From: Tenrec ecaudatus
Taxonomy: Eukaryota; Chordata; Mammalia; Afrosoricida; Tenrecidae
Assembly: GCF_050624435.1 (NCBI RefSeq)
Contig: NC_134535.1
Location: forward strand, 123,677,731-123,741,730
Direction of reading: 5' to 3'
Length of the DNA stretch: 64,000 bases
Below, piece after piece: positions 43,445 through 55,987 of the stretch. How positions within the stretch are numbered: the first letter of the stretch is position 1; the number at the start of each line of letters is the position of its first letter. The position numbers were made by a program, and so were the translations under genes. The notes beneath the pieces are model-generated. The model saw nothing but the letters and a program-made list of their open reading frames with translations, was not told where the DNA came from and searched no databases.

Positions 43445-43870
43445 TTTTTTAATTATTTACTTTTAACAGTTTCAGTAGCATACACGTTACATATCATACA
43501 TTCTGACTTCACTACAAATCGATAATCTGCCCTAGCATTTACTGTGTGATAAGGAAGCTTTTTTTCGTTCCTGGTCCATAGTCAGAGGGGAGTCCCCTAA
43601 GTCTTACCCAAAGCCTGAGGGTGCATTTTTGGCTCTCACTGTCAAACATTGTTCACAATTAGGCTCTAGTACCAATCCTTCAGCCAAGGCTAGGCTGGTG
43701 AGCCTCTTCACTTAGATGACTGCTTGTTTTAAGACAAACCTTGTTTTGGCTTGTTTTCTAACCTTGTTTTAAGACCCCCCCACACTATTCTTTCTGATAG
43801 CTGGATAATGTCTGCTTTCTTCACCAAATGTCTGTTGTTTTCAAATCACAAAAGTTTGGGGCAAATTGTT
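43445..43870 (-). mobile_element. Old L1 3' UTR fragment, antisense
   Basis: TCACTTAGATGACTGCTTGTTTTAAGACCCCCCC-type sequence and CTGCTTTCTTCACCAAATG correspond to the younger antisense L1 UTR block (GATGGCCGCTTG, CAGCTTTCTTCACCACATT) at 23.2 kb. Confidence 0.6.
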
Positions 43871-43874
43871 CCAG

Positions 43875-44980
43875 AAGCAATAGAAAAGTCATCCAGTTTC
43901 TCTCAAGAACTTCCAAATGCCCTTCCCGACCCGGCTTACACAACCGCAGCAGTCTTCACCTAGTAACTCAGGTCTATGGAATGGTAGCACGTGCATGGAG
44001 ATGCTCTGAAGTGAGTCTGAGATGGGCAACTTCTTCGTGTCTCCCTCTCTTACGCCTCCTCCTTTTAAAAATGTAGTCTTCCTAACTCCAAAATAAATAT
44101 TCTGAAAAGAGAAAATATCTAGTTTTAATTTCCCAGACCTCTTCAGTTGCTTCCCATTACACTTCCAATAGCAAGTCTGTTTCAGTCTGATGTACAAGAT
44201 GCTACCCCTACCTTACCTCTCCACTTTCATCTGGTTTCACTAATGAAACATAAAACATTCTGAAATTTGCCTTAAATAGTTAAAATATTGGAACATATTT
44301 GTTGCTTCAAGATCTTGATTATAAAAGCTCACAAGCACCTGTGAAATATCTGGAGATCCTTGAACAACATGAGATGCAAAGAAGCCCAGTGTGCATGGAA
44401 AACTAGGTTTGTCAAAGGGGCAGGAGTAGGCAGGAGCTTGAAGCTTTTTTATACTATCTGGGTGATTGTACAATCCCATATGGATTTTCAAAAACAGGGT
44501 ACTGTATTCCCTCATAAGAATATACTTCTCATTTTTACATATGTTCTTTAAAAAATACATAGTAATGTCTCTCAAAATTACATAATTATTTGAAAAACAG
44601 TCATGAGAAACAAAAAGGACTAAGTTGCTTTAAGTCATTGCTACACACTGAGTCATCACTGTGTGTTGATTATACTATCTTTTCACTGCAAAATAAATAA
44701 AGCTCAAGATTGTTTGTAACTCTGATTGACCTGTCATTGGCCTCTGACTTTCTAATCAAAGACTGGAAAATCAAATAAGCTGCATGAACTCTAAATAAAT
44801 TTTTAAAGTCTTTATTTTAATATCAATACAGATATTAGCCATTGTCAAAGTTGATGACATAATGAGATACAAAGGTCACTATATAATTATGAAGCTTCAA
44901 TTGAAGAAGCTATAACTATATACACTAAATGAAAGGCCATCAAAATATATTAATCAATTTCTTATAGAAATAAAGAGGCA
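43875..44980. other. Intergenic sequence, nothing recognised
   Basis: Short frames have no family similarity. AATAAA occurs at about 44087-44092 and 44691-44700, possible poly(A) signals for a long OVOS-like 3' UTR. Confidence 0.4.
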
Positions 44981-45374
44981 AATAGATCATAATATAATAT
45001 TAGTATAACTCCAAAACATCACAGTCAACTAAAGATTGATCAAAAAGAAAATCAACAAAGATACAAAAATATTAAATAGCACAATCAACTGGATCTCATA
45101 GATAAAAATATAGGATACTTCATCAACAAAAATTCATTTCACTTTCTCCTCTAATGCCCACGGAAGCTATTATAGAATAAATCATATTCTAAAGTATATT
45201 TTAGGCCATACAGTAAGTATCAATAAATTTTAAAACATCTAGATAATACAAACCATCTTTTCACATCATAACACTGTAAAATTAGAAATCTACCATAGAA
45301 TGATCATCTCCAAAAAATCAAATACATGGAAATTGAATAACACTTTACTCAAAAGCCACTGAGTAATTTAAGAA

Positions 45375-45455
45375 ATAAATAATATAATCAAACTATCCCT
45401 TGAAGGAAGAAATAAATAATATAATCAAAGTATCCCTTGAAACAAACTATCCCTT
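45375..45455. repeat. Tandem duplication, about 38 bp
   Basis: GAAATAAATAATATAATCAA with a following A(C/G)TATCCCTTGAA occurs twice in a row, then a partial third CAAACTATCCCTTG. Confidence 0.85.
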
Positions 45456-46679
45456 GTATACAACGTATACAAACTGGGACATAACAAAAGCAGTACTCAA
45501 TGGGCAGTTTATAGCAATCAGTAAGACACATAGAACTGAAGCAAACACCTAAACACATCAACTACAATAACTGGAGAAAGTGTAGTAAAACAAACCACCA
45601 GGTACTAGAAGAAAAGAAATAATAAATAGTAGGGCAAAAAATAAATGATTATTCAGAAAATCTAAAATTTATAGGAAAATCAGTAAGATAAGAAGTTAGT
45701 TCTTTGGAAATATTGACAAAATTTATAAAACAAAAGGAATGAGAAAAACAAAATCTGTGAATAAGAAATGAAATAGATGATACACAACCAAACCAAATGA
45801 GATAAAAAATATATAATATCACAGCTTTATGAAAAAAGTGTTTACCAACAAATTCAAAAATCTAGAAGAAATGGATACATTTCTAGAAATGCATTATTTA
45901 CCTAAATTACCACAGAATGAGGTAGAAAATCTCAGCAAGCCTACAACTTTAAAAGAAATAAATCTAGTCATAAAGAACACTCAACATAAAAAAAATCCAG
46001 TCCTAGAGGGTCTCAAGGGAGAATTCTATCACACAGATAGAGAAAATGTAATACCAATTTTATATAAACTATTCCACAATATACAAATGGACAGTATACT
46101 ACCAAATTCATTTTAGGAAGCAACAATAACTCTGATACCTAAACCAGGCAGACATCACCAGAATTGAAAATTGCAGACCAATATTACTAATTAACGTAGA
46201 TGCCAAGATCTTCAATGAAATACTAGCCAATATAATTCAATTGAACATCAAAAACATAATACATCACGATCAAGTGGGATTCATAGCAAATATGCAAAGA
46301 TAGTTTAATATTAGAAAAAACAATATAACTTATCACAAAAAAGGAAACCATAAGATTTTATTAATTAATTCAGCAAAGGCAGTTAATAAAATCCAACATT
46401 CACTCTTGATAAAAGCATTCAATAAAATAGGTATAGAAGGGAAATTTGTCAACAATATAAAAGCCATGTATGCAAAAGCAATAGACTGTAATGGAGAGAA
46501 ATTGAAATCATTTCCTCTTGGATCGGGAAATAGGCAAGATCGTCCTTTGTCACTAGTTTTACTTAATATAGTTCTGGAAGTTTTAGCTAGAGCCATAAGA
46601 CATCAAAACGATAGTTAAAGTATTCATATACGCACAGGAAAAATAAAAATTTCTTATTGAAGACAACTTGACCCAATAT

Positions 46680-46868
46680 AAACCAAGCCAACTCAGTGTG
46701 ATCAAGTCAGTACATATGCATAGCAACCCCCTCTGGGTTTCCTAGATTGTAGCTGTTTAGAGAGTAGAAAGCTCCATCTTCCTCCTGCGGAGCTGCTGGT
46801 GGTTTCAACCTACCAACCATGCACAATGCAGCCCAAGGCCTAACCATTACACCACCAGGGCTCCTATG
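46680..46868 (-). repeat. AfroSINE, antisense, inserted in the old L1
   Basis: CATATGCATAGCAACCCCCTC, AGAAAGCTCCATCTTCCTCC and CCTAACCATTACACCACCAG: full antisense copy, younger than the host L1. Confidence 0.85.
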
Positions 46869-47277
46869 ATTCTACATAGAGAGGATGCCAATGTTTCAAT
46901 TAAACAATTGCTAGAACTAATTGAAAATTTTTGTAGCTTGTGTTATTAAGGATCATGATACCATAAGAGATATTAAAAGAAAATTACCATTTACAATAAA
47001 TACACAAAAGATAAAATATTAGGAATAAATCTTATGAAAGAAACAAAAGATTTATACAAAGAAAACTACAAAATACTCCTTCAATATATGGAAAGGAGTT
47101 TACACAAATGGAACAAGTTACCATGTTCCTGAATTAGCCGATTAAATAATGTATAAATGCCAATATCACCAAAAATACAAATTCAGTGCAATTCTGATCT
47201 AAATCCCCTGACTTTTCAAAGATACAGAAAAACTAATTACTAGCTTTATATGGAAAGGAAAGAAACCTAGGATAAAT

Positions 47278-47358
47278 ACAGTAGGATCCAGACCTACTCA
47301 CTCCCAGACCTAAAAATACAGTAGGATCCAGACCTACTTTCACTCCCAGACCTTAAAA
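47278..47358. repeat. Tandem duplication, about 40 bp
   Basis: ACAGTAGGATCCAGACCTAC plus CACTCCCAGACCT occurs twice in succession. Confidence 0.9.
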
Positions 47359-47494
47359 CATACTATACTATATAGCCACAAGAATTAAAAGCCTGGTATG
47401 GTAGAATGGTAGATATGAAGGCCAATGGATTAGAACTAAGAACCCAGAAATGCAACTGAGTACCTCTAAACATCTAAGTTTTGGTAAAGAAATG

Positions 47495-47752
47495 TGTGTT
47501 AGTCTGGGTAGAATGGAGAAACAAATCCATGGACACACATGTGTATAAGGAAGAGGTTTATATACAAAAGCAATTGTACATTAAGGAAACATCCCAACCC
47601 AGTCCAGTCCAAGGCCATAAGGCCGATATTAGCCAATATGTCTGATATCAATCTATAAAGTCCTCTTCAGAATCACTAAACACATGTGATGAAGCCAAAT
47701 ACAGGACAATCACAAGCCAATGGTTAGAAAGTCTTTGGGTCCAGTGGCGTTG
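47495..47752 (-). mobile_element. Partial LTR, antisense, same family as 54512-55045
   Basis: Reverse complement begins at the LTR 3' terminus (ends CAGACTAACACA) and matches the 54.5-kb LTR through TTGGACTGGACTG and ACTTTATAGATTG to GACCCAAAGACTTTCTA. Only the 3' 258 bp are present; the other side runs straight into an L1 3' UTR. Confidence 0.85.
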
Positions 47753-47754
47753 GG

Positions 47755-48395
47755 TTCATAGCATTGTGAATGAAGTGGAGTGCAGAGTGGGAACCCAGGG
47801 CCCATCTGCGGGAAATTGGGCATCCCCTTGCAGAAGGGCTGTGGGGAGGAGAAGAGCCAGTCAGGGTGCAGTGTAGCAACGATGAAATATACAATTTTCC
47901 TCTAATTCTTGAATGCTTCCTCCTCCCCACTATCGTGATCCCAATTCTACTTTACATACCTGGACCGGAGGATGTACACTGGCACAGACAGGAACTGGAA
48001 ATACAGGGAATCCAGGACAGATGAACCCCTCAGGACCAGTGGTGAGAGTGGGGATACCGGGAGGGTAGAGAGAAGGTGAGGGAAAAGCGGGGAACAGATT
48101 ATAAGGTCTACATATAACCTCTTTCCTGGGCGACAGACAGCAGAGAAGTGGGTGAGGGGAGATATCAGATGGTGTAAATATGACAAAATAATAATTTATA
48201 AATTATCAAGTCTCAGGGGGGAGTGGAGAGGGAGGGGGAAAAAATGAGGCGCTAATACCAAGGGCTCAAGTAGAAAGCAGGTGTTTTGAGAATGACGATG
48301 GCAACATATGTACGAATGTGCTTGACACAATGGATGGATGTATGGACTGTGATAAGAGTTGTATGAGCCCCTAATAAAATGTTTAAAACAAAAAA
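47755..48395 (+). mobile_element. L1 3' UTR end, sense
   Basis: GGAGTGCAGAGTGGGAACCC, CAGTCAGGGTGCAGTGTAGC, GGAATCCAGGACAGATGAAC and the end GAGCCCCTAATAAAATG plus A-rich tail. Confidence 0.88.
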
Positions 48396-48554
48396 AGAAA
48401 GCCAGTTCTAAAAAATATATGTGTAGATATACAGGATATATATCTTCATTCAAGGCATTAATACAATATGACCTACTGATAAAGCCAAGCAATTTGATCT
48501 GGCATGTTACTATTGGCAGAAAAACTAACTCAATATTACCCTCCCTCCGCAAAG

Positions 48555-48778
48555 AAAACACACAAATCTATTGCTACCAAGTCGATTCTGACTAACTGCA
48601 ACCCCAGAACAGTAAATGTGTCCCATCGGGTTTTCTGAACTGTAGTTTTTCAGCACATAGTATTTTCTCCCATGGAGTGGGTGATAATTTCAAATTGCCA
48701 ACCTCTTAGCAGTTAAGCACATAACAACCTCTCAGTTAGCAGTTAAGCACATAACACTGTGCCACCAGGGTCTCTAAT
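48555..48778 (-). repeat. AfroSINE, antisense, with internal duplication
   Basis: GCTACCAAGTCGATTCTGAC, GTGTCCCATCGGGTTTTCTG and ACTGTGCCACCAGGGTCTCT bound a full antisense copy. CAGTTAAGCACATAACA is duplicated in tandem near its 5' end. Confidence 0.85.
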
Positions 48779-48939
48779 GCGACATTATCTTAGTTAAATC
48801 ATAGCACATTTTCCTTGAGCAGTTATTGTTGAATATTAAACACCTGCACATAAGCTAATTTATTCATTGTTGTTTATTATTTACATTTTAAGAGAGAACT
48901 AGCCAGTGTCACACTTTATGCGCACATGATTCATTTATG

Positions 48940-49400
48940 TGCTCCACAAATAATTATGGATGCTTGTTATCACTGGATATCGTTCTCAGTGACTCGTAAC
49001 CATGAACCAGACAAAATCCCTGGCTTAATATGTAAATACATTAGATACGTGTGAAAAATGGGCAAATGCTATGAAAGAAATATTTAAGGCAGAGCAAGAG
49101 CAATCAGCAGGAGTGCCATAAGATGGAGGGGGTGGTAGACTGCAGTGCTAACTAAATGTTGAGGTGCTAGATGAGCAAAGCTGTCGGTGAGTGAGTTAGT
49201 TACGTGAGCATCTGCAAGACAAGTTCAGAAGAAACTGCCTCAAGGACTTTGAGGCAGAAAGGTTCCCAAATGCTGGAGGAAAACAAGAAGTTCAGAAGAC
49301 AGTAGAATGGAGAGAGAGTAGAATGGCCAGAAGTCAGGTCGGGGGAGTGGCTGAGAGTCAAAGGAGGCTGTGTGCAGCCTGGAAACTGCCATTCTTCAAG
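48940..49400 (+). repeat. L2-type LINE 3' relic
   Basis: CACTGGATATCGTTCTCAGTG, AACCAGACAAAATCCCTGGC, AATGCTATGAAAGAAATATT, GGACTTTGAGGCAGAAAGG and GCCTGGAAACTGCCATT follow the order of the ancient L2 3' region. Confidence 0.55.
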
Positions 49401-50338
49401 ACCAACGTTCACTCTATTTGAAAAGGAGATTATGCTGGGGAGACATTCTTTGGGCAGCAGGTAGTAAACTGAACTGAAGAAAACTCTACATCTTTCTTGA
49501 GTGAAGCAGGTGTGGCAGAAGCAGCATAATTACAGTTCAATCTAATAGCTCAATCAGCATGTCACACCGGCTTACTCTTTTAATTAACACGGTAATATTA
49601 AACTTGAGTCTTTGTAAGATGAGCAAATAATGGTATTGGTTAAAAAAAATTAAACACAACTTTCCTTATGCCACTTCATTGTTTGTCCTGGCTCAGAATT
49701 TGGGTAGGGAAATGGTGAAGAATAGAAACAGATGCTGTAGTCCACTGAGTTTTCTCGCCCATTCTACTATGCCAGGTTCTCACCACGTGAGAAACTACAC
49801 CAGATGAATCAATACATTTTCAGGTAGACAAGTCATCACAAATAAGATTCCTGCTTTTATTACTCTTTACAAAGGGTGGTATAATTCATGCTTAGTTAAT
49901 AGGAGTTTCAATTTTCATTTTACACGTGACAATGATTCTAGGGATACTTCCCCCAGTGTACACTAAGAGGAGAAGGGCACTTTCATTCTCAGCCCGCTCG
50001 CAGTTGCTCAATGCCCTGTAACAAATGCCAATGTGGAAATGAAGCTTATTTAGAAATATGTCCAAAGGTAATGATGTCTTTCATAGAATTCAAAAAGCTT
50101 TCGGTTTCAGAATTTCAAAAATCTGTTATAATATCAACATGGCCTCTGTGTTATCAGACGTTATAAAGCCAACTATGTTCATGTTTACTTTTGATCCCCT
50201 TGTCCTTGTTTATGGTAAATGCTTAATTCTATCATTATATTTGCAACTTAGCTTTTTTTTACAGTGTTCTTCATGTAATAGTAAGATGTTTAAACTTTTA
50301 ATTTTGTGACCTAAGTCTTTATGTTTATCATTTTTATT
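49401..50338. other. Intergenic sequence, nothing recognised
   Basis: AT-rich with short random frames only. Confidence 0.45.
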
Positions 50339-50339
50339 A

Positions 50340-52060
50340 ATGAGGACCAGCCAGACACAATAGGAAAATTTTCTAACAAGAGAATGTTTCTTCAGTGTGG
50401 GGATTGCACCCAATCTGATCCCGCCACACAAAGCAAAACACTGGTATAACAGAACAGCAAGGGAATGGAGCGGCGAGGTCCCCAGGAAATGCTGAAGGTG
50501 GACTTTGGGGCCAGGGCATGGTGCCTCAACAGACTGGACTGGAAAACACTCCCAAAGGCCAAACAATCCTTGAACTAACTACAAGTGTTTCTTTCTTTTT
50601 TGTCATTGGTTTGTTGTTGTTTTGTTGTATATTGTTACTTGGTTTTGCTCTGTCTTGGTTTTGTGCATGTTATTATCTCTTCAGGTCTGTCTAACTAAAT
50701 AAGATAGGCTGGATGAACAATCTGGAAGAGAAAACAACGGGACCAACAGTTCTGTGGGACATGGGAGAGGGGGAGGTAGGGGGAAATGTAGTGGTGTTAA
50801 CAGACCCAGATATAAGGGAACAACAAGTGATCAAAATCGGTGGTGAGGAGGGTGTGAGAGGCCTGGTAGGGCATGATCAAGGGAAATGTAACCAAGAGGA
50901 ATTTATGAAACCCAGGTGGGGACTGAGCATGATAGTGGGACAGGAGGAAAGTCAAAGGAAATAAAGGAAAGAGCTAGGAGGCAAAGGGCATTTATAAAGG
51001 TCTAGATAAAGACATGTATATATGCAAATATATTTATTTATGGGCATGGGGAAATAGATCTATATGCCTATATTTATAGGTTTAGTATTAAGGTAGCAGA
51101 AGGACATTGGGCCTCCACTCAAGCATTCCTTCAATGCAAGAATACTTTGTTGTATTAAACTGGCATTGTGTGATACTCACCTTTCCGACACAACCGCTGA
51201 AGACAAAGCGGGTGAATAAGCAAATGTGGTGAAGAAAGCTGATAGTGCCCGACTATCAAAAGATATAGCATCTGGGGTCTTAAAGGCTTGAAGGTAAACA
51301 AGTGGCTATCTAGCTCAGAAGCAACAACGCCCACATTGAAGCACACCAGCCTGTACAATCACGAGTTGTCAAAGGGATCAGGGATCAGACATCAAAGAAC
51401 AAAAAATCTTATCATAGTGAATGAGAGGGGGAGTGCAGAGTGGAGACACAAAACCCATTTGTAGGACACTGGACATGCCCTTACAGAAGGGTCTCAGGGA
51501 GGAGATGAGCCAGTCAGGGTGCAATGTAGCAATGATGAAAAATATAACTTTCCTCCAGTTCCTAAATGCTTCCTCTCCGCCCCTCCCCAATATCATGATC
51601 TCAATTCCACCTTGCAAGTCTGGCTAGACCAGAGGACGTACACTGGTGCAGATAGGAACTGGAAACACAGGGAATCCAGGACAGATGATCCCTTCAGGAC
51701 CAGTGGTGTGAGTAGTGATACTGGGAAAGTAGAGGGAGGGTGGGTTGGAAAGGGGAACCTATTAAAGGATCTACATGTGACTTCCTCCCTGGGGGACGGA
51801 CAACAGAAAAGTGGGTGAAGAGAGATGTTGGACAGGAAAAGATATGACAAAATATAATTTATAAATTATCATGTGTTCATGAGGGAATGGGGAGTAGTGA
51901 GAGAGTGGGGGGTTATTGAGAACCTGATGCCAGGGACTTAAGTGGAGAGCAAATGTTTTGAGAATGATGAGGGCAATGAATGTACAAAAGTGCTTTACAC
52001 AATTGATGTATGTATGGATTGTGATAAGAGTTGTATAATCCCTAATAAAATGATTTTTTA
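50340..52060 (+). mobile_element. L1 3' UTR, sense, 5'-truncated
   Basis: Reverse counterpart of the UTR at 22.3-24.5 kb: GGTGGACTTTGGGGCCAGGG, GGGAGAGGGGGAGG purine-rich block, GCAAATGTGGTGAAGAAAGC, GGAATCCAGGACAGATGATC and end CCCTAATAAAATGATTTTTT. Carries only a single copy of the block duplicated in the 23-kb L1. Confidence 0.92.
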
Positions 52061-52173
52061 AAAAGAGAGAATGCGTCTTGTTATTACACATCCTACTCAT
52101 TTCAAAATTTACTGACACTGGGTTTTTTTGCTTTAGTTGACTAACAGATCTCACTATTTGTGGCTAAATTTTT

Positions 52174-52842
52174 CTTTCTTTTTAATTAAAAGCTTTTATT
52201 GGGGGCTCGTACATCTCTTATCAAAATCCATAGATTCATCCATTGTGTCAAGCACATTTGCACATATGCTGCCATCATCATTTTCAGAGCATTTTCTTTC
52301 TACTTGTGCCCTTGATATCAGCACCTCATTTTCCCCCTTCCTCCCACTCCCCACCCCATCCATTCCCCCTCATGAATCCTTGATAGATTATTATTTTCAT
52401 ATCTTACATCATCCTCTGTTGCCCTTCACCCAATTTTCTGTTGTTCATCCTCTGGGAGGAGATCAAATGTTGATCTTTGTGATAGACTCCCCTTTTCTCC
52501 CCCTACCCTCCTCTAATCCTCCTGGAATCTCTATTCTTATTGTTGGCCCTGAGTGGTTTATCTATCCTGGATTCCCTATGTTGTGGCCTCAAGTGTGCAT
52601 GTTCTGGTCTAATCTGATTTGTAAGGTAGAACTGAGGTCATGTTAGTGAGTGGAAGGAAGCATTAAAGAACTAGAGGAAAATTATGTGTTTCATCAGTAC
52701 TATACTGCACCCTGACTGGCTCATCTCTTCCTTGTGACCCTTCTGTGAGGGGATGTCCAATTGTCTACAGATGGACTTTGTGTCTCTACTCCATTATCGT
52801 CCCCCGTCACATTGGGTATGGTTTTGTTCTGGGTCTTAGATG
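52174..52842 (-). mobile_element. L1 3' end, antisense, with target-site duplication
   Basis: TTTTATTGGGGGCTCGTACA start to GGTATGGTTTTGTTCTGGG. Flanks TGTGGCTAAATTTTT (52159-52173) and TGTGGCTAAATTCTT (52843-52857) are the duplication, one mismatch. Confidence 0.93.
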
Positions 52843-52999
52843 TGTGGCTAAATTCTTGCCTGAGTTCATTATGCTTAGTGCTCTAAACTATTGATTTATT
52901 CAGTCCTTATACAATCAGTTTTATGTAGCAAAGGTCACCTGTCACACTGAGGAATTTCTGAAATAAATCAGGAACTATAACTGGTAAGGTAGCCTTGCT

Positions 53000-53135
53000 A
53001 GCACTTAAAGGAGATTTTGTGACACAGTGGACTGAGTGAGCAGCTACCCTGAAGGTCAGTGAGGAACAGGTGTGAATCCAGATGTGGGGAATCCAGGTGT
53101 GGGGAACAGGTGTGGGGAATACAACTCCACACCAG
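53000..53135 (+). repeat. SINE scrap and GTGTGGGGAA minisatellite
   Basis: 53010-53075 (GACACAGTGGACTGAGTGAG, CAGCTACCCTGAAGGTCAGTG) is a SINE 5' piece. It runs into about four copies of CAGGTGTGGGGAA-like units. Confidence 0.6.
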
Positions 53136-53795
53136 CCCAAGGCTGAATTCTATGAGAGAGAGATGGCACATGCCTCCACCCTTCTTTATTCTGACACTGA
53201 TTGTGCCCCCTCCCCCACCCAGCCACACACACACTCCTCCACTGCCAGGGTCAGTAGTGTGTTTCAGTGACCACACAGAACTCACATACAATACTCACTA
53301 GGATGGAGGCTTATTAGAGAAGTAAACAGGTCATAAGTCAAGATAAAAAGTGCAAAACATACAGCTCTTAATCTACATATGCATATCCTCTTCTGAACCA
53401 TGCCATCTGACACTTCATCTCTGGTCCTGGGCCTTGCAGCCACGCAGCTCCTTTCCTGTCTTGCTAGGGAACATGTTACAAAGCTCTTTAGGGCTGATAA
53501 ACTCCCAAAGAGGACCCCGCTTTGTAAGCCAGCCTCCGGCCCAAAGCCACTGGGCTTTACGAGGAAGCGTTTCACTCTTCTTTCTTGATGGTGATGGGAA
53601 TCTCTCACCTCCTGCTTCTAAGGTGGCTCACTTTCTACCCAGAGGAATGGCAAAGCTGACCACCTCCCTCACTAAAGCATTCTACATCTTTTGTGTATGC
53701 GCCCAACTAGTTATTTAGTGAGATTTACAAAGACTATAAATAAGGCGATGGTAAGTAATTTCACATCACTATAGTTGGTTTCTGAACTCAACAGC
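53136..53795. other. Unassigned sequence
   Basis: Higher GC than its surroundings and with several open frames, but no family recognised; might be part of an unlisted LTR or other repeat. Confidence 0.3.
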
Positions 53796-53799
53796 TGCA

Positions 53800-53925
53800 T
53801 CATAGGAAGGAGGTGAGTCCATTGGCTTCTGTAAAGATTTAGAGCCTTGGAAACCCTAGAAGGCAGTTGTGCTCTGTCCTGCAGGGTCGCTTAGTGTCAG
53901 AATCCACTCCACAGAAGCGGGGTGG
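53800..53925 (+). repeat. AfroSINE 3' half, sense
   Basis: TAAAGATTTAGAGCCTTGGA, GGCAGTTGTGCTCTGTCCTG and GTCGCTTAGTGTCAGAATCC. Confidence 0.75.
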
Positions 53926-53934
53926 GTATATAGC

Positions 53935-54003
53935 ACTCATTATGTGCCAGGTACTAACTGTTTCATATATGTTACTTAAAGTCATCCAATCCTCTGGGAA
54001 TTT
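53935..54003 (+). repeat. MIR, left half
   Basis: TATGTGCCAGGTACTAACTG, TTACTTAAAGTCATCCAATCC: the 5' half of a MIR, cut off by the L1 that follows. It continues at 55988. Confidence 0.85.
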
Positions 54004-54511
54004 CTACTAACAGCGCTGTTTCCTTGTTTTGCTTTGTTTAATAATAACTCATTTTACTGGGGGCTCTTACAGCTGTCATAACAATCCATACATCCATTAT
54101 ATCAATCACATTTGTACATATGTTGCCATGATCCTTTTCAAAACATTTTCTTTCTACTTGAACCTTTGGTATCAGCTCATCTTCCCCCACCCCTCCTCCA
54201 CCCTTCCACACTCATGAACCCTTGATAAATTATAAATTACTATTTTCATATTTTACACCATCCGCTGTTGCCCATCACCCATGTTTCTGTTGTTCGTCAC
54301 CAAGGGCAGTAGGGGTGGAGATTGGTTCGTCAATTATTGTGATAGGTTACCCCTTCTCCCCCCACCTTCCCCCTACTCTCATGGTATCCCTTCTCCCATT
54401 ACTCTTCCTGGGGGCTGGGTATCTGTGCTGAGTTTCCTGTGTTGAAAGCTCTTATCTACACCAGTGTTCATGCTCTGGTCTAGCAAGATTTATAAGGTAG
54501 ATCTTGGGTCA

Positions 54512-54653
54512 TGTGGTAGTCACCTAATCTGGTGTCAATTTAAAAATTAAGAGTGTTGGGGTGGAGTCTAGGCTGTCAATCTGGAGATAACCAATGAGAC
54601 TTCTGTGTGAGAATTCTGGGAAATCTGGTACGTCCTCCTTGGAGGTGAAAGAC

Positions 54654-54687
<34 letters not shown>

Positions 54688-55045
54688 TACTCCTGGGAGA
54701 CATTGCAGCTGACAAGACACATGGATGCAACCAGACCTCTGAAGCTGGAGAAGCCATAGAGAGACCCCCTGCCAGCTCTGAGATGCTTACAATGCTACTG
54801 GACCCAAGGACTTTCTACCCACTGGCCTGTGATCATCCTGCATTTGGCTTCATTGTATGTGTTTCATGAGTCTGAAGAAGACTTTATAGATTGGTATCAG
54901 ATATATGAGTTAATATCAGATGTATGGCCTTGGACTGGACTGCGTTGGGATGTTTTCTCAATGTTCAATTCCTCTTGTGTATAAACCTCTCCCTTATATA
55001 CATATTCATGTTTATGAATTTCTCTACTCTACCCAGACTAACACA
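54512..55045 (+). mobile_element. Solo LTR of an ERVL-type endogenous retrovirus
   Basis: 534 bp starting TGTGGTAGTCACC and ending CAGACTAACACA (TG...CA ends). Flanked by GGTCA at 54507-54511 and 55046-55050, a 5-bp duplication as in ERVL/MaLR-class elements. No internal viral genes. A (CT)n run (54654-54685) lies inside. Orientation is given by homology with the antisense copy at 47.5 kb and is relative only. Confidence 0.88.
54654..54685. repeat. (CT)n microsatellite inside the LTR
   Basis: About 15 CT dinucleotides. Confidence 0.95.
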
Positions 55046-55987
55046 GGTCATGATAGTGGGAGGAAAGGAAGCATTAAAGAACTAGATGAATGTTGTCTGT
55101 TTTGTCGTTGCTAAACTTCACCCTTGCTGGCTTGTCCCTTGTTTGTGACCCTTCTATGAGGGGATGTTCAATTGTCTACAGATGGACTTTGGGTCTCCAC
55201 TCTGGCCCCCTCGTTCACATTGAAATGATGGTTTGTTTTCGGTCTTCTGATGCCTGATACCTAATCCTGTTGACACCTTGTGATCACACAGGCTGATGTG
55301 GTTCTTCCATGTGGGCTTTATTGCTTCCCAGCTAGATGGCTGCTTATTTATCATCACGCCTTTAAGACCTCCTGTGCTATGTCTCTGAAAGCCAGGCACC
55401 ATCAGCTTTCTTCACCACATTTGGTTATGCATCCATTTTGTCTTCAGTGATCATGTCAGGAAGGTGAGCATCACAGAGTGCCAGGTTATTCAAACAAAGC
55501 ATCTTGTGTTGAGGAAGTACTTGAGTAGAGGCCCAATGTCTGTCTGCTACGTTAATACTTAACTTATAAATATATGTATATAGACCTATATCCCTATCGC
55601 TTTATATAAATATATTTACATGTGTACATGCCTGTATTTATAGCTCTATAGATGTATTTTGACTCCTAGACCTATCCTTTACTTCCTTTATTTTCCTCCT
55701 CTACCACTATTATGATTGACCTTAATTCAGTTCTCAGTAATTCCTCTGAGTTATTTTGCACTTGATCAAACCTCAGCAGGCTTTCATTGCCCTCCTTGCC
55801 ATTGATGTTAGATCACTTGTTGTTCTCTTGTCCCTGGGTTTGTTGGCTCACCCTTTCCATTCTCTCACTTCCCCCTCTCCCCTGTCTCCCCAGAAATGTC
55901 AGTCCCATTGTTTTAGCCTTAGGATTGTTTGCCCTGCCTATCTTATATAGAAAGACATGAAAAAAGAGAGGGAAAAAATGAAAACCT

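Larger units (their letters stand above)
44985..47420 (+). mobile_element. Old L1 ORF2 copy, dead
   Basis: Diverged sense ORF2. At 45829-46116 one frame reads KNLEEMDTFLEMHYLPKLPQ and EINLVIKNTQHKKNP, the start of the reverse-transcriptase domain; at 46406-46600 IGIEGKFVNNIKAMYAKAI and GNRQDRPLSLVLLNIVLEVL (cf. [10 protein letters not shown]). The YADD region falls in an insertion-rich part. Interrupted by a SINE at 46680. Confidence 0.9.
54004..55987 (-). mobile_element. L1 3' UTR, antisense, inserted in a MIR
   Basis: Flanked by AATCCTCTGGGAATT at 53988-54002 and 55988-56002, its target-site duplication. Contains the usual UTR blocks in antisense order (ATTTTACTGGGGGCTCTTAC near the left, CAGCTTTCTTCACCACATTT, CAGTAATTCCTCTGAG). 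A solo LTR sits inside it. Confidence 0.92.

Noticed and set aside
45829-46116. 95-codon frame as a host gene
   Set aside because: It matches the start of the L1 reverse-transcriptase domain in a decayed ORF2.
53282-53718. Overlapping frames on both strands in an unassigned GC-richer segment
   Set aside because: No family, no consistent codon signal and no splice structure; left as unassigned.
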